This document shows positions 1 through 11,700 of a stretch of 64,000 nucleotides of DNA, in pieces. Location of the stretch: assembly GCF_018139145.2 (NCBI RefSeq), contig NC_059477.1:44507600-44571599 (forward strand), in the 5' to 3' direction. Below the pieces are notes generated by a model. The model saw nothing but the letters and a program-made list of their open reading frames with translations, searched no databases and was not told the DNA's origin. Positions within the stretch are counted from its first letter, which is position 1, and each line of letters opens with the position of its first letter. The translations under genes and the position numbers were made by a program. Source of the stretch: Gymnogyps californianus (lineage: Eukaryota > Chordata > Aves > Accipitriformes > Cathartidae).

Positions 1-1407
1 ATTCCTTAGTATGAGTTACAGTTTGATTGACCCATTTTTTAAAAATGGTAAAAAGGAGGACCCTGGGAACTATTGACCAGTCAGGCTCACCTCTGTGCCT
101 GGTAGAGAACATGGAACAGATCCTCCTGTAAGCCATGTCAAGGCACATGGATGACAGGGAGGTGATTAGAGACAGCCAACATGGCTTCACAAAGGGCAAA
201 TCATGCCTGACTAATCTGGTGGCCTTCTATGACTGTGTTGGTGGATAAGGGAAGAACTACTGATGTCACCTGCCTGGGCTTCTGTAAAGCCTTTAACATG
301 GTCCCACACAACATTGTTGTCTCTAAATTAGAGACGGCTTTGATGGATGGACTGTTAGAAGGATAAGGAGTTGGCTGGCTGGCCGTGTCCAAAGAGTTGC
401 AGTCACTGGCTCAATGTCCAAATGCAAACCAGTAACGAGTGGCGTCCCTCAAGGGTCCGTACTTCGACCAATACTATTTAATATCTTCGTCAGTGACATA
501 GGCAGTGGCATTGAGTACATCCTCAGCAAGTTTGCAGATGACAGCAAGTTGAGTGGTGCAGTTGATTCATTCGAGGGAAGGGATGCCATCCAGAGGGACC
601 CTGACAGGCTTGAGGAGTGGGCCAACTCATGAAGTTCAAAAAGGCCAAGTGCAAGGTGCTGCACGTGGGTCAGGGCAACCCCCAGTATCAGTACAGAATG
701 GGGGCTGAATGGATTGAGATCAGCCCTGCAGAGAAGGACTTGGGAATATTGGTAGATGAAAAATTAGGTATGAGCCGACGATGTGTGCTTGCAGCCCAGA
801 AATCCAGTCATATTCTGGGCTGCATCAAAAGAAGCGTGGCCAGCAGGTCGAGGGAGGTGATTCTGCCCCTCTACTCAGCTCTCGTCAGACCCCACGTGGA
901 GTACTGTGTCCAGCTCTGGGGTCCCCAGTACAAGAAAGACATGGACCTGTTAGAGCGGGTCCAGAGGAGGGCTGCAACAGTGATCAGAGGGCTGGAACCC
1001 CTCTCCTATGAAGAAAAGTTGAGAGCATTGGGTTTGTTCAGCCTGGAGAAGAGAAGGCTCCAGGGAGACCTGATTGCAGCCTTTCAATATATAAAGGGGG
1101 ATCGTAAGAAAGATGGAGAGAGACTTTTTACCAGGGCCTGCAGTGCCAGGACAGGGGGCAGTGGTTTTAAGCTGAAAGAGGGCACATTTAGATTGGACAT
1201 AAGGAAGAATTTTTTTTACTGTAACAGGTTTGCCCAGAGGAGTTGTGGACGCCCCATCCCTGGAAGTGTTCAAGGCCAGGTTGGATGGGGCTTTGAGCAA
1301 CCTGGTCTAGTGGAAGGCGTCCCTGCCCGTGGCAGGGGGGTTGGAACTAGATGATCTCTAAAGGTCCCTTGAACCCAAGCCATTCTATGATTCTATGGTT
1401 CTATGAT
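1..1407 (+). mobile_element. CR1 LINE, 3' part, ORF2 broken
   Basis: The translation matches the C-terminal half of a CR1 reverse transcriptase: SGVPQGSVL, the catalytic SKFADDSKL box, and KFKKAKCKVLHVG...ILGCIKRSVASRSREV. The reading frame is broken near 627 (four bases missing relative to the usual CR1 spacing after GCCAAC) and again in a T8 run near 1210, and 1-230 has stops. It ends in the typical CR1 tail of ATTCTATG-like octamers (about 1380-1407). The 5' end is cut by the window edge. An inverted near-copy lies at 23463-24650. Confidence 0.93.
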
Positions 1408-4400
1408 AGCATGTGGGCAAAATTACCTTCCTGATAGCCTCTTTTTTGCCCAGATAATCTGTCAGTCTCCTGGTAAAGCTAATTTCTGCTGCATGGCAAG
1501 TATCACACCCATTCACTTCTTAGCTGTGTCTTTCTCCCACTCTACCACGCCAGAGTGAGTGTTTAACTTCCAACTGTGCCAGATTTCAATAAAATAATAA
1601 AAACATTACCCTGTCAGAGGAACCCTGAAAAAGCTCGTCAACAAATCTTAGAATGGCTTTTTAATATTAGTCTTAGAAAAATGCCTTTAAAATATTGACA
1701 CAACTTTGAAAGCTTAAAACATTTAAATTGATATAAACATTGGTTTAAATTTAATACAAGCCATAAAATGGCAAGATCCAAAATAAAAGGAGCTGGCAGA
1801 ATGTAAAGAACTAATTTCAAGCCACAAATACAGTCATTTCTCTAAATGCCTGATGTGTTACAAAGCACACTATTGGCACAGTGACTATGTGTTTGCAGGG
1901 ATTAAAAAAGTAATTACAGAGTAAAAATCTGAATACCACGAACATTACAGGGACTGACTGCTTTTTTACTGACTGCTGTGTCCTTCCAGTCATGCTAAAT
2001 GTAAGGACATACCATTTCAGTAAAAGTATAATTAACAGGATTTCCATTAACCTTCACATTTAGCTTTTGTCATACAAGGTCATTTACATCTCTCCGTTAC
2101 AATACACTACACCTGTTGTACAGTATTGCTGTCCTATGGCTTAAAAAGGGATGACTGAAGAACGCCTGAACCTGTGTTTTTTAAAAGATTTAACGTCCAC
2201 CTAATCTAAAAATAAAACTACAAACATAATTATGGTTATGCCATGCTGCCTTGTTTTCTTTCAGACTGTTTAGTTCAGAGGCACTCAAGCTGATAAAGTG
2301 AAGATGCATCAACAGTAACTTTGCTATCTTCAAACAATGCATCAAAACAATAAGGTGTGTTTGCACACTGTGCCTGCAAATTATACTTCATTGTTGTATG
2401 CTCCTATTTCATGAGAGATAAGGTATTAGACTTGCAGCACCTCAATGTTCAGGCAATGCTTTTGTAAGCAACCTGTATCAAAATGGAAATAACTTATTTT
2501 TACAATTAAATTGTACACTGGCATTACTCTCCCAGAAAAGTGCATCACATTTATAATGAGGTGCGCTCTCATTCACACAATATCAATAAACCCATAAAAC
2601 TTCATTTACTCCCAACTGTCCATTCTTAAAAAAATTTTAAAAATAACCTCACTGTGGACAATCCTCTTGGCAAGATTATGATAAACCTTAAAAAACCTAG
2701 GTAAGACATACTGAAGCCCTCATGATACACACGGAGCTCTACCTTCTGTTCAAGGTCTCAGTAACAGAGCTCCTTTATTGCAATGCATGAGATTGTTCCC
2801 ACTGGACCTCACCACTGTGCAACACTGCTACTGCTAAACTGATTGCAGAAAATGTTCATTAAGTTCTCTTTTAACAGCTCTAGAGAGCAAAGTAAGAGTA
2901 TCTTGATGAGTTGCTCAACTCTCTGTATTTTTTTTTTTTTAATGTTTGGCACAGAATTAGATGTTATGAAATAGCACAAATGCTGCTAACTTAAATTTGG
3001 ATTCATGGTAGGGCTTTACACTTACAAGTTATATTGAGATTAATGTATGGGAACCTAAATATTTTCTAAATTCTCATCAAGTTTGATTATATTTTGTGAG
3101 ATATATTTTATGAATACCTCTGCCAAAAAGATTGTTCACAATCTAGTTTAATGCTTGATTCCAACCACTAAAGGTGGAGAGGGGGTGGGAACACACAAGT
3201 TACGTTTATTCCCACACATTGTGCAGAATCAATTTATACTTCTCATTCACTAGAAACAAAACCAACTACCATAGTGGTATGACTATCTGCAAAGCAGCAT
3301 AAGACATCAGTGCTTCAATTATGCTATTTAAAGTGCTATATTAAATGACTTACCTTTATAGTTTCACTATCAAACAAGACAGCCCAAGCAGAAAGCAGTG
3401 AAAGGACCATGCGCTCACTCCATGTAAACAAAAATAATGCATATTTGATTTATGGGGAAAAAAAACCCAAAACAGCTGTATCCAAGAGGAAACTCATGCT
3501 GAAAAAACGCATGCAACTTCTGACCAAAACTGAACACCATCTTATACGTTGGGGGGGAGAATGACATTTCAGAAGAAATTGTTTTCCGAAAATATGATTA
3601 AAATGCCCAGTAGCCTAGTCATCATTGCCTTTTATACTGATGTACAGCTCCAGTCTAACATATACTTAGTGTTCCCAATTGGTATTTTTAAATTTGATGG
3701 TATATGAATGTATTATTACAAATGTTCTCAATTTAGATATAGTAATGTCCTATTGCAAGTGAAGGTAGTATAGCTGGTTCTTGGCAGAAAACAAAACCCC
3801 TTAAAAACAAAATAAAAATCCAATGGTGGGGATGGCTTGGGGAAGAGGGGCCTGTTACTGTGAGCAGTAAGTCTTTGGTTTTAGTAAAGATTCAATTCAT
3901 TCATTTCAGTTCCATTAAACGTAATCAATCTCTTCTGCATAAAAATGACCTGTGGAGCCTGAGTGCCAGTATTTTGTCTGAGTCTATGAAAATTGCATTA
4001 GTTTTGGTTGATGGTTGTTTTTCTTTTTAAAGGAAGAATACTCTGATCTGAGATTTGTGGGACTTGCAAGCTCTTCTCTCTACAGTGTACATATTGCGGT
4101 ATAAACTCTTTTTCATGATCATGTAAGGCATCATAAATACTGATTAACACACATTCCCCCACGAAGGACTACAAGTTTATTTAAGTATCCCGAAACTGAT
4201 TTGAGTACTTATTATTACCTATTTACTGAGAATATACAATAGCTGTGAATCTGAAAAAAGAGCCGTTATCTGTGTTTGAGACAGCAGCCATTCTTTCCAA
4301 CTTAATTGTGAGCAGAAGAGGAAAAAAGAAATCTGACAATGAGAAAAGTAATTCTGTAGTTCTAGAAACTGTCACACTACAATTTTAACCTGTCAAGATT

Positions 4401-7400
4401 GGAAATGCATCCCAGATATCAGTAATCTTCATCTTGCAGCAGCATAAAACATTCCTCCTTTTAAAAATTGTTTTATGTCAAAAACCTGCAGGTGTAATGT
4501 GTCACAATTTTTTCTTCCCATCTAGTAGTGGTAAATACTAGTTTCTACTCTGGTTAATTTTCCATCTTCAGTACTAAAATAAAGAGTTGATACAACAGTC
4601 TTCCAACCAACTGCTCTACTCCATCTGCAGACTGTCAAGCAGACTGGCCTTAACACACCAGTGCTTCCAGATTTACTGTACTTTTAATCAGCAAAGACAA
4701 AAGATGTCACAGAGTAAGGAAAATATATGCAAAAGAAAAAAATTAACCTACATTTCCTTAATAAGGATTATGTAATGACATATGTAAAGACAAAGACAGT
4801 GTAAGAATTGAAATGCAGTATTGAAATACAATAAAAGTTCATGCTTGTTCTTAGGAACAGTTTGCGTGGCAATTTTGTAAAAATCTACAAGATCAGCCTG
4901 GGATCAAGAAAAATTAAAAATATAACCAAAGGAAAGAAAGGTAAAAAAAGAACCAAATAATTCTGTAGTTATAACTGGATTTTGAGGGCATCTTCTACAA
5001 TCTTGATCACATGGGCTATTTTTCCTGAATTCCTCTCATGCAAACAGATTAAAGATTATTGCATCCAGTTTGCACCTCAGTTAACTACCTCCTGATTAAA
5101 GAGATTAAAGAATTATCCATGACACATCATCTTTTGAAAACTAGTTATAAAAGAACACTTAAAATAAGATTTTTTTGATACAGGCAAAGCACGTGCCATT
5201 TTCTGTTTGATCTATACTGAGCAATTTCCCCAAAGTTTACTCCTACTTCAGTATATATGTAAGCCATGGTGAATCACAAGTGATTCAAATTCTGCTCCAA
5301 AACGTTGTTTTCAAGCTCATTTTCAGACCCACAGTTTCTTGATAAAGATGTGAAACAGGGAAGAATTTACTCATACTTTTTGTATGTACCTAGAGTGAAA
5401 CCTTAAAACCAAAAGAGGAAGACAAAAAAACCCACATCTTTGATAGCACATTGCTGATGAAGAGAAGACAAAGTTAGCCTGATCAGAGATTTCAAAATTC
5501 AATGTATGCATATTCATCCTTGTTTTATGTTCCAACGACACCCTGCAGTGAGGAAAGGGCTGAACTGTCTTTAAGACTATCTGTTCTCTTTACGTACCTA
5601 ACCTAGATCAGGATAGAGTCACATGAAAAGAAGCCTTCTCAATGTGCTGCAGAAGAAGGGAAAGTATTTGGAATGCCTCCAACTTCTTTACAATTTGTGA
5701 TATTACAGTACAAAATACTTTGTATGGCACTAACCCCTAAACTGAAGGGGTGGTTTTCCAAAAATTAGACCTAGTCTCATCTCCTGCCCACCCTCTGCAA
5801 GCAAACTGAAGTCAAGATTCACCTTACATTAACAAATTCAGTTAGCCTGATAGGAAAAAGAGTATGCAGGCATGGAACAATGTACTCCTGCCTTCTATTC
5901 TGAATTGGAAGAGGATGCGTATTCCTTTTTTTCTGACTCAGCATCACAAAATTGCAATGAATGTGTCATTGTGTCTGTTAAGAATGAGAAATCCTGAACT
6001 TTGTTGAATGTACACAAGCTTTTCAGCCAGAATGTATATAATGGTCACTTTACTTTTGCTCAACATCTTACAGAGTTTAATACAGTGTTACTTATATTAT
6101 AAGGCAATTAGGTTGGAAAGAGGCTAGTTCCATTTGCATGGTAATGAAGCATTCTTTCAAAAAGCTGTCAAAAACAATCAAAGAAGCTAATGAAATGTTA
6201 CGTGAACCACTTGCTGATCACTTTCTCTTAGATCAAACACCTTCAAAGGCGTGAGGATACCCTTTTTATTAAATGCAAATCAGAGGTGAAGCAAAGACTA
6301 ACAGGACAAGAAACAATCAGCTAATTAAAAAAAATAGAAGAAAAAGCTCCTATCCTATCAATCATCAAGTAAAATGGTCTAAAAAAACCTCCCTTTGCAA
6401 AGACTGTGAAAAACCTCAAGAGTTCTTTGGCAAGATCTTATGGAACTGGTAAATGTTGCATTTTTAGAGCAAAGAAAACAGGTTATCAAGGAGAGAAAGG
6501 ACGTGCTCATTCAAGTATTTGTATAGTGATAGACTCCTAAAATTTAGTTAAATTGGAATTTGCATAACACTGAAAAGCATGTAAGTTTTAGGCAGATAGT
6601 ATTTTCCTATTTTGTAATTGCTTGAGCCACAGCAGATAGACAGCAATTCTTCAAGTCAAATATATCAGGCCATAATTTCTATTCTGTGCTTATTATAGTT
6701 GTAGAATGATATGTAGAAGCAGAATCACAAGCATTTACCCCTTCAGAACTGATTGATCTGAATGATTTTATTTGGCGACTTTGAGCAGTGTATTTCATTA
6801 TTTTGTTTTAAAAAAGTCTTTCATATAACCATTAAAGTGGAACTCATTGCTTCACATTGCATGTATGCTGGTTCATATTTGTGGAGTAACTTATGCCTAT
6901 TAAGACAGTAAGTGATTTCAGTTAGAGCTTTTTTAAAAATTTATTATAGTTGCCCGATACCTGTGAAAATCTGACTCCTCATCCTATAATCTTATGATGG
7001 GTGTTAAAGTACCTACTGAAGAAAAAGCATGGCAACAGACCAAAGTCTTGAGAACAGAGACTGAGCAATGAGCATTTTACCTGATAATGGGAAAGAACAT
7101 ACTGAAGCTACTTCAGCTTATATGTACGTACAATCAGTCCTCACTGCATCCTTTTATAGCAAATGAAAGAGCCAGAAAGCAACAGCTTCCCATAATCAGC
7201 CTGTATTCTACATGTGCTCTGTCTAAAGCCACATCCATCCTTTATATCTTATAGCCTGCCTTACAATGGGCTCTTACAACTCAGATTTTATTTTCTTATT
7301 TGAGTATGAAATTGTTCTTGATAGCGTCATTACAAATCTATCAGGCAACACATGCTTTTGTTGATTTTTTTCCCCATAGAGAATGCTACATTCAGCAGGT

Positions 7401-8590
7401 CAGTTCTCATCGTTGGTCACACTGCATTCAATTCTCACACAACTTTCTAGTCAGCATTATTTGATTAGCCTCAGCTGGTGATTGCTGCAACAGAGTTTTA
7501 GGCTACTCCAATGTTAAAGAAAATGTGTGCAGAAACTGATGAAGCCAAGTGTCTTTCATGGATCACAATTCCTGACAGATTCCCAGCATCTCTGTTGATT
7601 TCTAGAATTCAACAGAGTTAGTTGATACACAGAGATACTATGATCTGATACAGACCAATACCACACACACACAACAAAAAAGGAAAGGAGCAGTCTTCCT
7701 ACAATGAAGAATACTAACTTCTAAAAATAAAACTGTACTTTTTAAAAGGTTTCTTAACTCATTCAGCCTTTTGCTATACTTGATCTCACTTTGCCAAACA
7801 TACCAGCACCTAATTTACACCTAAATCTAGCCATCAAAATGAATAGAGAACTTATATCCAGAAAGTTCCAGTGTAGTTCACCATCCTTAAATTTCTTATT
7901 TCAGAATTACCGCTGTGGAATCATTACTAATATGGCACTTCCTTGTGATTCCTTCTAAAATGTAATCACAGTTTTGCAATAAAGTGACAGGACAATGTAT
8001 TAACTAGGATACCGGATGAATTATAAAGTGTCTGAGCCAGGCAAGCTTTGCTTGATCCTTACTAAATGTCAACATCAAATACTGCATCTCCAAAATAAGT
8101 AAAAACTAAAACATACCTTGCGTTTTTCTATTATGGTAACAGTATACTGAAGAATTTCACTGCTAAATTCAAGGTAGTTGACCACATAGTATTATAAACA
8201 TGGCACTTTTGCAGACTGACAGGAAAAACTACAGAGTACCCTATTTATCAAAGTCAGAATCATTAAGTATACACAAAAGCTGAAATTCCTTTTCCACAGC
8301 TTAATGATACAAGATCTAAAAAGGGAAACAGAAACAAAAGCAGGTAAGACCACTTAATATGGCACTGTTGGTGGAAGTGCATTTTATGTCTCTAGGTATA
8401 GGCAAACACACACGCACACAAAAGAGTATTGTGGATGTGACATTAGGGGGTTTTATCAGCCCTGTTAATGAAATAAAAAAGCATTTCAGGCAAAAAAAAA
8501 AAATCCATGTATGGAACTCCTAACTCGCTTTCATTCCAACATTTCACACGTACTCTAAAGATTAAAAACTTTAGATTTCTGTACTCTTAC
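1408..8590 (-). other. WDSUB1 intron downstream of the SAM exon
   Basis: About 7.2 kb of AT-rich sequence with short A/T runs and no U-box coding match on the minus strand. Sequence for the family motif SPMTNL was looked for specifically and not found. A phase-compatible weak terminal-exon candidate is at 4969-5024 (see findings). Confidence 0.6.
4969..5024 (-). other. Candidate alternative WDSUB1 terminal exon (weak)
   Basis: After an AG (gaggaattcag) the frame that continues coding exon 8 reads GKIAHVIKIVEDALKIQL and then stops. The polypyrimidine tract is poor and no AATAAA was noticed nearby. Probably chance, but frame, phase and helix pattern all fit the end of a SAM domain. Confidence 0.2.
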
Positions 8591-8770
8591 CAATTTTTAA
8601 TTCATTAGTCAGACTTTCTTTAGTAAGATTCAGTAGTTCCTTGCCATCAATGTTATTCATTTTGAAAAGCCCAACAAAGTCTGCTAAGTCTTGTGCACAA
8701 AGCCAGGCTGAAACATCATCCTCTGACCAGTCCTCAACAGCCACCTTAGAGTCATTTTCTACAGTATTTC
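8591..8770 (-). CDS. WDSUB1: WDSUB1 coding exon 8: SAM domain
   Basis: 180 bases, residues 318-377 plus one base. The acceptor is ctttccaaag and the donor is ATTG followed by gtaaga. The SAM domain is recognised from [33 protein letters not shown] and [13 protein letters not shown]. The last SAM helix should be in the next exon, which in other vertebrates continues into the U-box. Confidence 0.95.
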
Positions 8771-11700
8771 CTTTGGAAAGGAAAGATAAAAGACAGTTAA
8801 AAACAGAATAAACAACACCCTCCCCCCTTCCAAAAAAAAAAAACCAATGAAAAAAACCCCAGTTCTAAGAACAACGGCAGTAATGAATGCTGTTTTTCAA
8901 GTGTTCTCAGTACTATACATTCCCCAACATCTAACAAAAGAAATGCTTATTACATGTTACTTCAGTGGGGGGCAATAATTTGGGTTTGTCTTTTACCTAT
9001 CAATTTTCAAAGTTTAGAGGAATTTAATCTCACAGATGCCTACACTTCTGTCAAATTTGAGTTGAACTGAAAGACAGGAAAGCATCAGCAGACACTGAAA
9101 CCAAGTCTCACACCTCCTTAGAAAAGCAGACCGAAGTCCAGACTTACTCTTGTGCTTTGAACAAAGATCTATGTACCTTTGTTCCACATACTTCAGGTGC
9201 TGATATATTTTGTAACATTAATTATCCTGGGTTTTTCACCTATAACAACTGGTAAGCTGTATTTCTTGTTGACAATTATGCTTGCAATTAGCATATTTTT
9301 GGTTTAACTCATCGCCAATGATACTTGTCCAAAAAGTCTTTCAGCACTCTGGGAATAATACTCATCTCTTAAATGCTGTCCAGAGAGTAAGAAATAGCGA
9401 ATATCAGAAAAGAAGATATAGCAGATTAAGAAAATTAAAATACTTCTCATATATCTTTTCTTTAAAAAAAAAAAAAAAAAAAGAGAATACCTCTGTAGGA
9501 CATTAATAAGATCAATTCAGACAAAAGATAAATAACGTGCACATAATCCTGAGGTTACAAACTAACTGCATGTAAGAAAAAGTGGGCTTTTTGCATCTTC
9601 AGAAGGTGTTCAACAATATTGTGCTTTAAATTTCAAGAACAGATTACAAATACTTCACACACTAACCTGCACAGGGTTGCTTAAAGTCAAACTGCCATAT
9701 GTTTACAGTTTTATCCATTGAACCTGTGGCAAGTAAGGGACTATATGGTGCAAAAGCACAAGTTGTAACATATCTACAAATAAAAATAAATGTGTGAAAA
9801 TTCACAAGAAAAGAATTTAATTTCTTTTATTTGTTAACAGTAAAACGGAATAATCATACTGAATTCTTACCTGGTATGCTGAGACAAAGTATGAAGGGTA
9901 TTGCCAGTACTCTGTAAAAGAATATTTGTGATATTGAACATTCCCAATTTTATGTCAAAAGCTACAGTCCTTCTTGCTTTGGAAGCTAAGATAAATTTAG
10001 GATAACAAAAAATCCTTCTACTTCAATATGAAGATAACATGTAAGTATGGAATTCATTGAATAATACTCTACTGTAGAGAAATCAAATAAAAAATGCCTC
10101 AAAGAACGCAAATAAAAAGTGAGAAAGACTGATCAATTCTCGAGACATTTTTCCTCAAACTCCACCCCCCCCAATGCACAGTAAATATTTTGGGTTTATA
10201 TAGTTTTTATTCAATATTTCTTTATGTTGATAAGACACTGCAGAAGCAGCGCTGATATTTAAAGACAACAATCCAATGAATGATCTTGCACCATGCTGTA
10301 CTTACAGTTTCATATATTATGACACACTTGTCCACAGACCTTTTAAAAAAATCACATCAACATTAAAATGATGCAGAGAGGAAAAAGGAAACTATTTTTA
10401 ATTAAGAAGATGAAGAAAAAAACCTTTTCCACAAACAAAATAAGAGCTAACAGATTTCTTAACACCACTTTATGAAAAGCTTAGATATCTAAATCCCCTC
10501 CACCCATGCCCACCTTAAAACAACACCACTGATTAGATATACCTCCAGCATGACGTAAAAAACAGTAGTTAAATACGAAAACTCTGCACTGCCATGGGAA
10601 TTTCTGATGTAGAGGATTTGCACAGTGCTTATGCAAACTGGCCACCACTCCCACTGCCTGTACCATATCTACTTTATGTCTTTGCAAGCAGTATCTGTAA
10701 AGTAGATGCACAGAGTCTGGCTATCCATGATCTACTCTCAGCACTTCTATTTATTTTTGAAACCTTTTCATTTGCAAAGCAAGCTAGAGGAAGTAGTGCA
10801 ATGCAATACATTGCAAAAATATAGTGGTGCAATGCAATCCATAAAATATAGTGGTGCAATGCAATCAATACATAAAATATTTCATGAAATACAAATTGCG
10901 TAGTTATTTACCATGACAGCAGTGTTTCCTGAAAGACTTTATGGGATAGACATTTCTCTTATGACAATATAAGCGAAAACAATAATCTGTATGTCTAATG
11001 GAAAATAAAATAACTCCAGATCACAAACATTCATAATGATCTTCAAATACTGAAAAAGACTCCCTTAAAAAGAATACAAAGCAAAATGTCAAAGCAAGCT
11101 ATTGTCTCCTGGGGTTTGTATAATTCTAAGTTTATTTGCTGGCTATTATAATCTTCTTTTTCCTTTGCAAGACATCAGTTTTTTCTGTTTCAGTTTAGAA
11201 AGTCTTCGTAAAAAAGAAAATTAAAATTTAGAGTTGAATCATTTTGTTATTTCAAGTTGCCACTCAGTTTAGAAGTGATTAAGCACTTTTCATGAGAATT
11301 GCAGAATAAAAGCATACAGTCATTAATATTCTTAAAAAAATAAATTATTACATCTACCTTATTTATAATTTCCTCTTTCGATAGCTTGATCCCTGAGGAA
11401 AGCCACTAGGAAAGCTGCCAGTTTATCTTCGTGCTGCTGATGACCAACAACCGTTTGAGCCTGACAGTCCCATCATTTTTCCATGCAACTTACCGTCCAC
11501 TTTTCCGATCTTTATCTCCCCAATTTGGCTATAGGACTACATTGGGAGACCATGTCAAAAGCCTTGCTAAAGTTGAGCTGTAAAACACACACTGCTGTCC
11601 CCTTGTTCACACAGCCAGCCTTCTCATCACAGAAGGCAGTCAGGCTGGTCAGGCCCAGTTTGCCCTTGTTCAGTTAGTTCCTGCTGCTTTCCCCAAACAC

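Noticed and set aside
8117..8146. Possible 30-base WDSUB1 exon (ttcttcag acceptor, CGCAAG|gtatgt donor)
   Set aside because: Splice sites and phase are acceptable, but the ten residues have no match in the family, which passes from the SAM exon straight into SLGLRSKVL-like sequence.
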